Below, in pieces: positions 42,256 through 51,406 of a stretch of DNA of 57,087 nt. The notes beneath the pieces were generated by a model that did not search any database, had not been told where the DNA came from, and saw nothing but the letters and a program-made list of their open reading frames with translations. The first letter of the stretch is position 1. Every line of letters begins with the position of its first letter. Both the position numbers and the translations under genes were made by a program. Source of the DNA: an uncultured Blautia sp. (lineage in GTDB: Bacteria; Bacillota; Clostridia; Lachnospirales; Lachnospiraceae). The stretch is from the NCBI GenBank assembly GCA_900551715.1, contig URXG01000007.1, positions 1 through 57,087 on the forward strand, in the 5' to 3' direction.

Positions 42256-42303
42256 AATTTTCTATCCTTCCTTTTGTATAATTTTTTACATGCTTTTGAG
42301 CAT

Positions 42304-42385
42304 AATAAAAGACCCATATATACTTTTGCAGAAAAGAAACACAGAGAGACAGTCTCTGTTTTTTCTGAAAAAGTATACATGAGTC
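42304..42385 (-). terminator. Long riboswitch terminator hairpin ahead of mntP
   Basis: On the minus strand AGACTCATGTATACTTTT pairs with AAAAGTATATATGGGTCT, enclosing a second AGAAAA-ACAGAGAC/GTCTCT-TGT stem, followed by TTTATTAT. Its 5' arm uses the 3' end of the aptamer, so the two are mutually exclusive. Confidence 0.8.
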
Positions 42386-42478
42386 TCATTCTTTAAGGTT
42401 TGCCAGGTACAAAGTGATACCAGTATGTTGACAAACCACACTTTCGTGCAAACTACTCCCTCACATATGCGTTGGAAT
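42377..42478 (-). promoter_or_regulatory. yybP-ykoY manganese riboswitch
   Basis: Minus strand, 5' to 3': GAGGGAGTAG, the TTGCAC-GAAA-GTG hairpin, GTCAACATACTGG, a CCTGGCAAACCTT segment and the ending GAATGAGACTCATG. GGGAGTAG and the ACATAC element are the family's conserved metal-site parts. Context (mntP) supports Mn2+. Confidence 0.85.
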
Positions 42479-42484
42479 TAATTT

Positions 42485-42502
42485 GTTACTGTGAACAGTA
42501 AC
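42485..42502. repeat. Palindrome GTTACTGTGAACAGTAAC at the mntP transcription start
   Basis: A perfect 8-bp-arm inverted repeat matching the terminal motif of the MITE-like family. It would form a 5' hairpin on the mntP leader or serve as an operator. Confidence 0.65.
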
Positions 42503-42509
42503 TTGCCCC

Positions 42510-42538
42510 ACTATAGCAAATGAATGGAGAGTTGTCAA
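42510..42538 (-). promoter_or_regulatory. Sigma-A promoter of mntP
   Basis: Minus strand TTGACA (42533-42538) and TATAGT (42510-42515), spacing 17. Confidence 0.75.
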
Positions 42539-42619
42539 TAATTTTTCTCAACAAATCAAAACGAATTTACAGAGTATGACATATTTCGCAGGCAGTATAC
42601 TTACATTATTGATCATTAA

Positions 42620-43261
42620 TCAGATTGCATTCAAAAGGTCACTGTACATGGACAGTACCTTGGAATAAATCGCCTCTGCCAGTGCAGCATGTCCTGCTTC
42701 GTTCAGATGTTCCCGGTCAGTGGTACTTGGGGAGGCAAAATCAGCCGCATTCAGAAAGGCAGCATGGTTCTGCAAAGCAACTTTACGATATTCAGCTGCA
42801 AGATTCCGGGAGACAACTTCAGAAGATTCATTAAATTCCGGGTCGAAATCCGGTTCTCCAATACCTTTGCCCAGGTGAATGGGAGAAACTACCAGTATGT
42901 CGAAAGGTCTGGAAGAACTTTTACGTGCTTTACGGATCACCTGATCCAGCCCCCTGGCGATAACAGCTGCGGAAGCACCATACCGGGTCTTGCAGTCGTT
43001 GGTTCCAAGCATAAGGACCATAAGATCCAGAGGATTATGCATCTCCACAGTGACACCGATCAGATCCAGTCCCCGGCGCCCTTCCCGCAGCTCATCCTGA
43101 AACACAGTGGTACGTCCGCAAAGTCCCTCTTCAATGATACGATAACCGGAGCCCAGTTTTTTCTGAAGAATCTGAGTCCATCGTGTATTTTCATCAAATC
43201 TGCCTGTACCGTCTGGCTTATAACCATAAGTATTTGAATCACCAAAGCATAAGATATTCAT
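42620..43261 (-). CDS. SGNH/GDSL hydrolase family protein
   Basis: A 213-residue serine esterase-type protein. The nucleophile motif is CFGDSNTYG (GDSx), the oxyanion region MLGTNDCKTRYG (GxND), and the late DREHLNEAGHAALAEAI supplies the Asp/His pair. No signal peptide is present, so it acts in the cytoplasm. It resembles family members described as arylesterases or acetyl-hydrolases; substrate unknown. Start at 43261 follows a GGAGTG-like site. It is monocistronic. Confidence 0.88.
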   Translation of the reverse strand: MNILCFGDSNTYGYKPDGTGRFDENTRWTQILQKKLGSGYRIIEEGLCGRTTVFQDELREGRRGLDLIGVTVEMHNPLDLMVLMLGTNDCKTRYGASAAVIARGLDQVIRKARKSSSRPFDILVVSPIHLGKGIGEPDFDPEFNESSEVVSRNLAAEYRKVALQNHAAFLNAADFASPSTTDREHLNEAGHAALAEAIYSKVLSMYSDLLNAI

Positions 43262-43448
43262 AACCGGTCACTCCTTATATAAATTTGTGGTTGAATAAAT
43301 TGATTACCCTACAAACATACTAAATTGATATGTTGAGTATAATAAATGCTTTTCAGGGAAATGTCAAGAGAAAATGGAGAACTGATATAAAAAATAAAAA
43401 AAGATCAAAAATCATAAAATTTTTTCCGAAAATGCTTTGTCTATATAG

Positions 43449-43592
43449 TATAATGAAAAATAACAAACAAAAGAAAACAAAAACATGAAGAAAGAAAACT
43501 TATGATTCTTCCTGGTCATCAGCAACAAGAGTCAAAACAAAATAAAACAGACAGATTCCCCGAAAGCCATTGACTTTCGGGGATTTTTATGT
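43449..43592 (+). ncRNA. Possible small RNA between divergent genes
   Basis: A TATAAT box near 43449 is followed about 105 bases later by a strong terminator (43556-43590). Between them only a six-codon frame exists. The region lies between the divergent SGNH and large secreted-protein genes. No good -35 box is visible, so this is tentative. Confidence 0.3.
43556..43590 (+). terminator. Intrinsic terminator upstream of the 524-residue secreted protein
   Basis: CCCCGAAAG and CTTTCGGGG pair around CCATTGA, followed by ATTTTTATG. Confidence 0.85.
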
Positions 43593-43635
43593 AGTATAAT
43601 AGAAATGATATACCAAAGAAAGAGGAGTTTGTTTT

Positions 43636-45210
43636 ATGAAAAAAGGGAAAGTACTGGTATTGTTGCTGACAGCGACATTGAGTATGACTACAATTCCTTC
43701 TGTATATGCAGCAGATTTTGCCGATGATGTAGTTGCAGATACTGTTGAAACAGAAGATACAGAATTACCTGCAGAGACAAGTGAAGAGGTATTTCCAGAG
43801 ATAAGTGAAGAGGAGCATTCAGAAGACCAGGAAGATGAAATAGTTGTTCAGAGTGATGAAACTTCAGCAGAGACAGATGTATCAGGACTGGATTTTACAG
43901 ATGAAGAGACAGATGCAGCAGGCGAATCAGATACGAAAGTAAGTCTTGATGCAGACGGTGGTGAAGTTTCAGGCAAAACAGTTCCGTCAGTTTCCTCCCC
44001 TCTCTGCTATACCATGACTCTGGAAACAGGTGGATGTCTTACTCTGAAAGGCACCAGAGAATCCGAAAATTTCAAATGCAGTATTCTGTCAGCTGATACA
44101 GGAAAGGAAATTACATCATTTAATGTGAGTCCTTATACACAGAATGGTTCTTTTGATTATGACTTTGAACTTGCAAAAGGAAATTATACGATTAAAATCA
44201 GTACAGACAATGATACAACAGGTGGAACTTTTACGCTGAAAACCAGTTTTTCAAAAACAGCGAATCTCAGTTTTCCGGAGAATTCCAACGATGAACTGTT
44301 TTATGCTGATGATATTGATTTTGAAAAGGTGATTCGAGGACATCTTGCCATAAATAATACCAATGATTATTATAAAATAGAAGTTCCTTTTGAGAAAGAA
44401 TATGTTTTTATAACTAATAAAGCAGATAAAAAGAACTTTACCCAGATTTTGTATGATGAAAGCGGAAAACAGGTTGCAAAATACACAACTACCGGGTCCA
44501 GAGAGTACAAGATAAAATTAAATAAAGGAATTTACTATTACAGAATCACCAATGATGGACATTCCGGAGATTTGGGAACTTATTCAATTAAGGTTACAGG
44601 ACATGTTCATTCTTATAAAACAACCAAAAGAGTGCTGGCCACTCCTGGCAGGCAGGGAAGCATTGTCAGAAAATGCTCCAGTTGCGGCAGGACAGATACC
44701 ACAATAATCTACATGCCTAAGACCGTTCGGCTGACAGCACGTTCTTTTGTTTATAATGGAAAATCCCAGAAACCTGGAGTGACTGTGATTGCCTCCAACG
44801 GAAAGGCACTGAGTCCGAAGTCCTATACGGTAACCTACAGTGAGAATACCGTATCAGCAGGAAGACACGACATAAAAGTCACACTTAAGGGAAGATACAG
44901 TGGAGTTCTGAACGCATGTTATGTCATTAATCCGAAAAAAACCTATATAGATAGTGCCACTGCATTAAGTAAGGGAATCCGTTTACAGATTCGTCAGCAG
45001 CCTAAGAAAAATGCAACGGGATATCAGCTTCAGTATTCCCTGAAATCTGATTTTTCCAATGCAAAAACTGCAAATGTTTCATCTACTTCACTTCGTATTA
45101 CCGGATTAAAGAGTAAAACATATTACTACGTAAGAGTGCGTGTTTTCAAAAAATCAACAAAAACTTATTATTCCTCCTGGTCAACAGTCAGAAAAATTAA
45201 AACAAAATAG
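43636..45210 (+). CDS. Large secreted multidomain protein (PPC-like, MBG-like, fibronectin type III)
   Basis: A 524-residue exported protein. Signal peptide ends PSVYAADF; residues about 30-110 are highly acidic; two PPC-like beta domains follow (about 115-210, SLDADGGEVSGKTV region, and 215-325, DYYKIEVPFEKEYVF), then a short CSSCGRTD zinc-ribbon-like link, an MBG-like Ig domain (FVYNGKSQKPGVTV, about 370-435) and a C-terminal fibronectin type III domain (GYQLQYSLKSDFSNA). No LPXTG. Such modular proteins are common at Lachnospiraceae surfaces. AGAGGAG precedes the ATG. Confidence 0.8.
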   Translation: MKKGKVLVLLLTATLSMTTIPSVYAADFADDVVADTVETEDTELPAETSEEVFPEISEEEHSEDQEDEIVVQSDETSAETDVSGLDFTDEETDAAGESDTKVSLDADGGEVSGKTVPSVSSPLCYTMTLETGGCLTLKGTRESENFKCSILSADTGKEITSFNVSPYTQNGSFDYDFELAKGNYTIKISTDNDTTGGTFTLKTSFSKTANLSFPENSNDELFYADDIDFEKVIRGHLAINNTNDYYKIEVPFEKEYVFITNKADKKNFTQILYDESGKQVAKYTTTGSREYKIKLNKGIYYYRITNDGHSGDLGTYSIKVTGHVHSYKTTKRVLATPGRQGSIVRKCSSCGRTDTTIIYMPKTVRLTARSFVYNGKSQKPGVTVIASNGKALSPKSYTVTYSENTVSAGRHDIKVTLKGRYSGVLNACYVINPKKTYIDSATALSKGIRLQIRQQPKKNATGYQLQYSLKSDFSNAKTANVSSTSLRITGLKSKTYYYVRVRVFKKSTKTYYSSWSTVRKIKTK

Positions 45211-45292
45211 TCTATAGCAAAAAATAATACGAAATAAGGAAAAAAGCCCAAAAGGTGAAATTGGAACCCCGAAACCTACAAGATTCATTAAG

Positions 45293-45327
45293 TTTCCCCA
45301 AAACGTTGTGTTTTGGGGAATTTTTTA
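45293..45327 (+). terminator. Terminator after the large secreted protein
   Basis: TCCCCAAAAC and TTTTGGGGA pair around GTTGTG, followed by ATTTTTT. Confidence 0.85.
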
Positions 45328-45365
45328 TTATAATGCAGGAGATGATGAGGAGATGAAGTAAAAAA

Positions 45366-46673
45366 ATGTTAAAAAGATTTTCAAAATATGTATTTCAAAG
45401 TGTGGCCGGAATGATAGGAATATCTGTATATGTTCTGGCAGACACTTTTTTTATCTCTGTTTATGCAGGGGCTGATGGGCTGGCAGTTCTGAATCTGATC
45501 CTGCCGGTTTACGGAGTTATTTATGCCATTGGTTCCATGATCGGAATCGGATCCGCCACAAGATACGGTATCAACAGGGCAAAAGGAGAAAATGTGGATT
45601 GCTACTTCCTACAGTCTGTTGGATGGAGCATATTGTGCAGCATTCCTTTTGTTTTGCTGGGAGTTTTTGTTCCGGGAAAGGTACTGGCACTTCTGGGAGC
45701 AGATGCAGGTTTGGTAGCACTGGGAAAAACCTATATCAGAATCATTCTTATGGGTGCACCCTTTTTTATGTGTAATTATACAGTGACTGCTTTTGCAAGA
45801 AACGACAATGCCCCTTCGGTGGCAATGGCAGGGTCAATCTCCGGAAGTATTTTTAATATTGTGTTTGACTATGTTTTTATTTTTCCGGTAGGACTTGGTT
45901 TTTCCGGTGCGGCACTGGCAACTGCTTTATGCCCTCTTGTGACAATGTCTGTATGTGCTACCCATTATCTGGGAAAAAAGTGCCAAATTGGTTTCAGATG
46001 GAAGAAACTTTCTCCGAAGCATCTGATTTCCTGCTGTCAGCTGGGGGTATCAGCGTTTGTAGGGGAGATTTCTTCAGCGGTTATTGCACTGGTATTTAAC
46101 TATCTTATCCTTGGTATTACAGGAAGTATTGGTGTTGCTGCCTATGGAATTGTTGCAAATATGTCGATTGTAGGAATGTGTATCTTTAATGGTATGGCAC
46201 AGGGAGTTCAGCCACTGATCAGTGAGTGCTATGGAAAGGGACAGAGTGATTATGTAAAAAAACTTCTTCGCTGGGGTCTGAACAGTGTCGTGGTTGTAGA
46301 AGTTGCAATGGTTGCTCTTGTGTGGGGATTTACAGATGTTTTTGTGGCTGTATTTAACAGTGAAAACAATCCTCTGCTCCTGGAATATGCACATTCCGGA
46401 CTGCAACTGTATTTCCTTGGATTTCTTTTTGCAGGTGTCAATATTATGCTGGTGGCTTATTTTTCCGCAACCGGAAATGCCCGCCCTGCAATCATCGGAT
46501 CTCTTATGAGAGGGGCAGTTGCGATTGTAATCTGTGCAGTTGTGCTTTCTGTGCTTATGGGAATGAATGGTGTATGGCTGTCATTCCTGGCATCAGAAAT
46601 ACTTACTTTTGTTGTGATTTTGCTTTTGTCCAAAAAGAAGAAGCCCATAAAGACAAAGGCATTCTTGAATTGA
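45366..46673 (+). CDS. MATE family efflux transporter
   Basis: A 435-residue multidrug/toxic-compound extrusion transporter with twelve expected membrane helices. The first half has VYVLADTFFISVYAGADGLA and the second VGEISSAVIALVFNYLI with GVAAYGIVANMSIVGMCIFN, matching the two-bundle fold. It would expel cationic compounds using Na+ or H+ gradients; substrates are unknown. No strong SD is seen close to the ATG (GAGGAG lies 15 bases away). Confidence 0.92.
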   Translation: MLKRFSKYVFQSVAGMIGISVYVLADTFFISVYAGADGLAVLNLILPVYGVIYAIGSMIGIGSATRYGINRAKGENVDCYFLQSVGWSILCSIPFVLLGVFVPGKVLALLGADAGLVALGKTYIRIILMGAPFFMCNYTVTAFARNDNAPSVAMAGSISGSIFNIVFDYVFIFPVGLGFSGAALATALCPLVTMSVCATHYLGKKCQIGFRWKKLSPKHLISCCQLGVSAFVGEISSAVIALVFNYLILGITGSIGVAAYGIVANMSIVGMCIFNGMAQGVQPLISECYGKGQSDYVKKLLRWGLNSVVVVEVAMVALVWGFTDVFVAVFNSENNPLLLEYAHSGLQLYFLGFLFAGVNIMLVAYFSATGNARPAIIGSLMRGAVAIVICAVVLSVLMGMNGVWLSFLASEILTFVVILLLSKKKKPIKTKAFLN

Positions 46674-46744
46674 AAAAATCTTCTCAATAGTAGTTTGTAA
46701 AAAATCTTGCAAGGTATATCCGGGAATGTCAGTGGGAGAACATT

Positions 46745-47059
46745 CTAATATTGGCAGGATTTTCTTTGCTGTGGAATTTTTACTGATGATGACTCTGGAT
46801 GTGGCTCACGGTGTAAGGAAACTCTGTACAGGAAAAAAATCCCGCCCAGGAATCCTGGTATTACAGTAGCGTATCCAGTTGCACAGAATAAAATAGTAAG
46901 CTTTGTTATAAAAGCGGCATTCCCTGCCATCAGATAGCCGATGCATCCCGGAAGAAGGCCAATTATGGTCCAGCCTACAGTGGATGCTACAAGAAAAACA
47001 GGTGTGACATGTGCCTCTTTTACATGGTTATGAATTAGATTCCATAATGATTTATACAT
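46745..47059 (-). CDS. Small membrane protein, unknown function
   Basis: A 104-residue protein with two membrane segments (about residues 18-45 and 50-77) and a basic C-terminus rich in Pro and Ser. GAGGG stands before the ATG at 47059. I know no family for it. It is convergent with the MATE gene and divergent from ktrB. Confidence 0.55.
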   Translation of the reverse strand: MYKSLWNLIHNHVKEAHVTPVFLVASTVGWTIIGLLPGCIGYLMAGNAAFITKLTILFCATGYATVIPGFLGGIFFLYRVSLHREPHPESSSVKIPQQRKSCQY

Positions 47060-47255
47060 TGTAATCCCTCACTTTTTATGATAATAATATAACGGAGAGG
47101 TTTTTCTCCGATTTTGTATGTACTGTAGCTCTTTTTTTATTTGTCTCCAGTATATAAATAAATTGTAAAATGCGAATGCATACTAATGAAAAGTTTGTGT
47201 AAAAATTTGTTAAAAGTTATGAAAGAGCTGTTGTGAACACAGAAACAGATAAAAT

Positions 47256-47274
47256 CTTTATACAATCTTAATAC
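47256..47274 (+). promoter_or_regulatory. Direct repeats CTTTATAC / CTTAATAC ahead of ktrB
   Basis: Two near-identical octamers (47256-47263 and 47267-47274) 11 bases apart, one helical turn, as expected for an OmpR-type regulator such as the KdpE-like protein encoded downstream. The gap 47060-47376 holds nothing else I can assign apart from a small hairpin at about 47093-47113. Confidence 0.4.
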
Positions 47275-47376
47275 GAAATTAGAGAACCTTATGCCATCTT
47301 TGAAGATAGTTATATATAATAAAATACAGTGTAAAATAGCATTATTAGAATCATTAATAAGGAGTTCTGATCATTT

Positions 47377-48714
47377 ATGCCAGAAAAATTATATAAGAAA
47401 AAACATCTGACATCGTTTCAGTTAATTATTTTGGGATTTGCAGGTGTGATCCTTTTGGGAACTGTTTTGCTGATGCTTCCGTTTTCCTCTTTGAAGGGGG
47501 TGCCGACTCCATTTCATGAGGCCCTTTTTACAGCTACTTCCGCGGTATGTGTGACAGGGCTTGTGGTGAAGGACACCGGGAGCTACTGGTCCCTGGCAGG
47601 ACAGACAATTATTCTTGTACTTATACAAATTGGTGGACTTGGCGTAGTAACTGTGGCGGCATCTGTTTCTCTTCTCTCCGGGAGAAAAATATCCCTTATG
47701 CAAAGAAGTACCATGCAGGATGCGATTTCAGCACCTAAAGTTGGAGGAATCGTCAGACTGACAAGGTTTATTTTAAAGGGGACATTTTTGATTGAGGCTG
47801 CAGGGGCATTGCTGTTGTTGCCGGTTTTTTTACCGGATTATGGGGGAAAGGGAATCTGGCTGTCAGTTTTTCACTCTGTTTCGGCTTTTTGCAATGCCGG
47901 ATTTGATATACTGGGAACAGCAGTTCATGCATTTCCGTCTCTGACAGGATATTCTGAAAACGTCCTGATAAATATGGTAATTATTCTGTTGATCATTATA
48001 GGGGGAATTGGTTTCCTTACCTGGGATGATATTTATACGAACAAACTGAATTTTAAACGTTACCGCATGCAAAGCAAGATTATCCTCATAACTACTACCT
48101 GTCTGATTTTGTTTCCTGCAGTTTTTTTCTTTACCTGTGATCTGAAAAGTCTGTCAATAGGGAAGCGGCTGTTGGCAGCTGTGTTTCAATCCGTAACGAC
48201 AAGGACTGCCGGATTTAATACCATAAACTTTTCAGAGATGAGCGAGGCATCAAAAGCGGTTATGATACTGTTAATGCTGATCGGTGGGTCACCGGGCTCT
48301 ACAGCAGGTGGCATGAAAACAACAACTTTTACGGTACTTATTTTAAATGCAATTGCAACATTTCGAAGCCAGGAAAATGCAGGGGCTTTTGGTCGAAGAT
48401 TGGAATATCATGTGATAAAAAATGCGGCGACAATAGCCATGCTTTATTTTTCCCTGTTCTTTTGTGGAGGGATTGCAATCAGCGTATACGAGGGAATTCC
48501 TCTTTTAGATTGCCTGTTTGAAGCTGCCTCGGCTGTTGGTACGGTAGGCCTGACACTGGGAATTACACCGGGACTTCATATATTTTCACAGGTTGTGCTG
48601 ATCATACTGATGTATCTGGGACGTGTAGGTGGCCTGACCCTGATTTATGCAGTATTTTCCGGAAGAAATAAGGGAAATGCAAAGCTTCCTCTGGAAAAAA
48701 TTACAGTTGGATGA
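47377..48714 (+). CDS. ktrB: Potassium uptake protein KtrB (TrkH family)
   Basis: The 445-residue membrane subunit of a Ktr K+ channel-like importer. Four pore repeats with selectivity-filter glycines are visible: TSAVCVTGLVV, SAFCNAGFD, TTRTAGFNT and ASAVGTVGLTL. AAGGAG precedes the ATG at 47377. The RCK-domain partner KtrA follows at once (the long frame overlaps by four bases; chosen starts leave 17 bases). In this genome segment it stands next to a KdpDE-like pair. Confidence 0.94.
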   Translation: MPEKLYKKKHLTSFQLIILGFAGVILLGTVLLMLPFSSLKGVPTPFHEALFTATSAVCVTGLVVKDTGSYWSLAGQTIILVLIQIGGLGVVTVAASVSLLSGRKISLMQRSTMQDAISAPKVGGIVRLTRFILKGTFLIEAAGALLLLPVFLPDYGGKGIWLSVFHSVSAFCNAGFDILGTAVHAFPSLTGYSENVLINMVIILLIIIGGIGFLTWDDIYTNKLNFKRYRMQSKIILITTTCLILFPAVFFFTCDLKSLSIGKRLLAAVFQSVTTRTAGFNTINFSEMSEASKAVMILLMLIGGSPGSTAGGMKTTTFTVLILNAIATFRSQENAGAFGRRLEYHVIKNAATIAMLYFSLFFCGGIAISVYEGIPLLDCLFEAASAVGTVGLTLGITPGLHIFSQVVLIILMYLGRVGGLTLIYAVFSGRNKGNAKLPLEKITVG

Positions 48715-48731
48715 GAAGGAGAAAAAATATT

Positions 48732-49379
48732 ATGAAAAATGTATTGATTATCGGGATTGGAAGATTTGGAAGGCATGTTGCTATGCAGCTTAACCAGTTA
48801 GGACATGAAATTATGGCAGTTGACTGGAATGAAGAAAGGGTGGATAAAGTACTGCCATTTGTGACCAATGCGCAAATCGGTGACAGTACCAATGCTGAGT
48901 TTTTACAATCCCTTGGGATTGGAAATTATGATATCTGTTTTGTGACCATTGGAGGAAGTTTTCAAAATTCTCTTGAAACAACGTCCCTTCTGAAAGAACT
49001 GGGAGCAAAACTGGTGATATCCAGAGCCGAGCGTGATGTTCAGGAAAAATTTCTTTTACGCAACGGTGCAGATAAGGTAGTTTATCCGGAAAAACAAGTT
49101 GCAAAATGGGCCTCTATCCGTTATACAGATGATCATATCCTGGACTATATGGAGGTGGATGCTTCTCATGCTATTTTTGAAGTGGAAGTGCCGGAAGAAT
49201 GGGTCGGAAAAACAGTAGGTGGGCTGGATATCAGAAAACGTTACAACATTAACATTCTGGCAGTAAAAAAAGAGGGAGAATTCAATATTGCAATTTCTCC
49301 GGATACGTATCTTGCAGAGAACGATAAATTGCTGGTGTTAGGAGAATACAGAGCCCTTCAGAAATGTTTCCGCATATAG
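48732..49379 (+). CDS. ktrA: Potassium uptake regulatory subunit KtrA (RCK/TrkA)
   Basis: A 215-residue cytosolic ring protein that gates KtrB. The RCK_N Rossmann domain is LIIGIGRFGRHVAMQLNQLG (about 4-23) with nucleotide-binding VDWNEERVD, and residues about 135-215 form the RCK_C domain (ILAVKKEGEFNIAISPD). The ATG at 48732 follows GAAGGAG. RCK_N binds ATP/ADP and RCK_C often binds c-di-AMP; both are family knowledge. The kinase gene follows after 53 bases. Confidence 0.94.
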   Translation: MKNVLIIGIGRFGRHVAMQLNQLGHEIMAVDWNEERVDKVLPFVTNAQIGDSTNAEFLQSLGIGNYDICFVTIGGSFQNSLETTSLLKELGAKLVISRAERDVQEKFLLRNGADKVVYPEKQVAKWASIRYTDDHILDYMEVDASHAIFEVEVPEEWVGKTVGGLDIRKRYNINILAVKKEGEFNIAISPDTYLAENDKLLVLGEYRALQKCFRI

Positions 49380-49432
49380 AACAGTTCTCGTTGCTGTGAA
49401 GAAGCTGGTAAATAAAGAAAGGTAATGGCAGG

Positions 49433-51406
49433 GTGAATCTAAAAATTGAAGAGGATACTCCAAAAACAGCTGAACATATCCTTGTTTGTTTGTCTGCGGC
49501 ACCCTCTAATCAGAAAATAGTAGATACGGCAGCAAAGATGGCGAATGTGCTACAGGCACGTTTTACAGCTCTGTATGTGCAGACTGGTACAAAATCAGAA
49601 GCTTTAGATAAAGAAAAGCTGGAAGAACATATCCGGTACGCAGAAAGACTTGGAGCAGAAATTGTGATGACTCATGGGGAAAACATACCGGTACAGATTG
49701 CAGAGTATGCCAGGTTGTCCAATGTTACCAAAATTGTGATTGGACAAAGCAATGCCAGACGAAATCATTTTTTCAGCAAGTCAGCTCTGACAGAAAAGCT
49801 GATTGAAATTGTGCCGGATATTGATATCCATATTATCCCGGATGCAGTAAAAACCAGTAGCTATCAGAAACATCCATTTACATGGTATGCAGAAAAACCG
49901 TCTGTAAAAGATTATTTTTTGACAGGCTTTATATTTGCAGTATGCACTTTCATTGGTCTGTTGTTTCAGAAACTGAATTTCACAGATACGAATATTGTAA
50001 CGATATACATTCTGGGAGTGTTGGTTACTTCAATTGTGACAGATAGTTATCTATGCAGTGTAGCTGGTTCATTCTTAAGTGTAGTTTTATTTTGTTTTTT
50101 TCTGACAGAACCAAGGATGTCTTTTCAGACATATGCGGTAGGTTATCCGGTGACTTTTCTCATCACGCTTATTTCATCCGTACTTACGGGAGCACTTGCG
50201 GCAAAACTGAAGACACATGCAAAACTGTCCGCACAGCTTGCCTTTCGTACACAGGTGCTGTTTGATACAGAACGTCTGATGCAAAAGGCAAAAGGAGAAA
50301 CGGAGATCCTTGATGTTACCTGTACACAGCTGATTCGCTTACTAAAACGCAATATTACGGCATATGTTGTGGAGGATGGGATTTTATCAAAGGGAAAACT
50401 TTTCTGCGGGGAGAAAGAAAGCACAGCGGATTTTTTAACACCAGAAGAGCAACAGGTGGCCAGATGGGCATATGAAAACAGACAGCGTGCCGGTGCATAC
50501 ACGCACCATTTCCCTCAGGCCAAATGTTTATATCTTGCGATTCGAAGTGGGGATAACGTTTATGGTGTAATTGGAATACCGTTGCAAAAAGAAACGTTGG
50601 ATTCTTTTGAATACAGTATCCTGCTGTCTGTAATAAATGAATGTGCGCTTTCCATGGAAAACGCACAAAATGCTATGGAGAAGGAGAAAAATGCGGTTCT
50701 TGCCAAAAACGAGCAGCTGCGGGCAGATCTTCTTCGGGCAATTTCACATGATCTTCGGACTCCACTTTGTTCCATTTCAGGCAATGCAGATATGCTGCTT
50801 AGTAATAGCGACCGCCTGGATGAAGCTACAAAGCATCAGATATATACGGACATCTATGATGATTCCGAATGGCTGATTGGAGTTGTGGAGAATCTGCTTT
50901 CTATTACCAGACTAAATGATGGAAGACTGAAATTTAAATTTACGGATCAGCTTTTAGATGAAGTGATTGCAGAATCCCTGCGGCATATCAGCCGAAAACA
51001 TGATGATTATAAAATTGTGGCGGATTGCGAAGAACTGGTTCTTGTACGTATGGATGTACGTCTTATTATTCAGGTTCTGGTAAATTTGATTGATAATGCG
51101 ATAAAATATACGCCGACAGGTTCTGTAATCTGTATTCGTGGAATCAAAAAAGATGGAAAAGCACAGATAAATGTGGAAGATAATGGTCCTGGAATTTCGG
51201 AGGAAATGAAACCGCATATTTTTGAGATGTTTTATGCAGGGAAAACAACAGTTGCAGATAGCCATCGGAGTCTGGGTCTTGGACTGGCACTTTGTCATTC
51301 TATCATAGAAGCACATAACGGAACCCTGATTCTGACTGATCATGCTCCTCATGGATGCAATTTTGTTTTTACTTTACCCTTAAGTGAGGTGACATTAAAT
51401 GAATAG
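49433..51406 (+). CDS. kdpD: KdpD-like sensor histidine kinase lacking the N-terminal KdpD domain
   Basis: A 657-residue kinase, well short of the usual 850-900. Present are a USP domain (about 14-135, with RFTALYV, which matches part of the c-di-AMP-binding motif of KdpD USP domains), four DUF4118 membrane helices (about 160-260), a GAF-like region (about 280-420), HisKA with RAISHDLRTPL and HATPase (NLIDNAIKYTP, EDNGPGI, LGLGLALCHSI). The N-terminal Walker A-type KdpD sensor is absent. The start is GTG 49433. It overlaps the regulator by eight bases. No kdpFABC is present; ktrBA lies immediately upstream. Confidence 0.88.
   Translation: MNLKIEEDTPKTAEHILVCLSAAPSNQKIVDTAAKMANVLQARFTALYVQTGTKSEALDKEKLEEHIRYAERLGAEIVMTHGENIPVQIAEYARLSNVTKIVIGQSNARRNHFFSKSALTEKLIEIVPDIDIHIIPDAVKTSSYQKHPFTWYAEKPSVKDYFLTGFIFAVCTFIGLLFQKLNFTDTNIVTIYILGVLVTSIVTDSYLCSVAGSFLSVVLFCFFLTEPRMSFQTYAVGYPVTFLITLISSVLTGALAAKLKTHAKLSAQLAFRTQVLFDTERLMQKAKGETEILDVTCTQLIRLLKRNITAYVVEDGILSKGKLFCGEKESTADFLTPEEQQVARWAYENRQRAGAYTHHFPQAKCLYLAIRSGDNVYGVIGIPLQKETLDSFEYSILLSVINECALSMENAQNAMEKEKNAVLAKNEQLRADLLRAISHDLRTPLCSISGNADMLLSNSDRLDEATKHQIYTDIYDDSEWLIGVVENLLSITRLNDGRLKFKFTDQLLDEVIAESLRHISRKHDDYKIVADCEELVLVRMDVRLIIQVLVNLIDNAIKYTPTGSVICIRGIKKDGKAQINVEDNGPGISEEMKPHIFEMFYAGKTTVADSHRSLGLGLALCHSIIEAHNGTLILTDHAPHGCNFVFTLPLSEVTLNE

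Noticed and set aside
47060..47376. c-di-AMP (ydaO) riboswitch ahead of ktrB
   Set aside because: None of the conserved ydaO core segments is seen in the leader.
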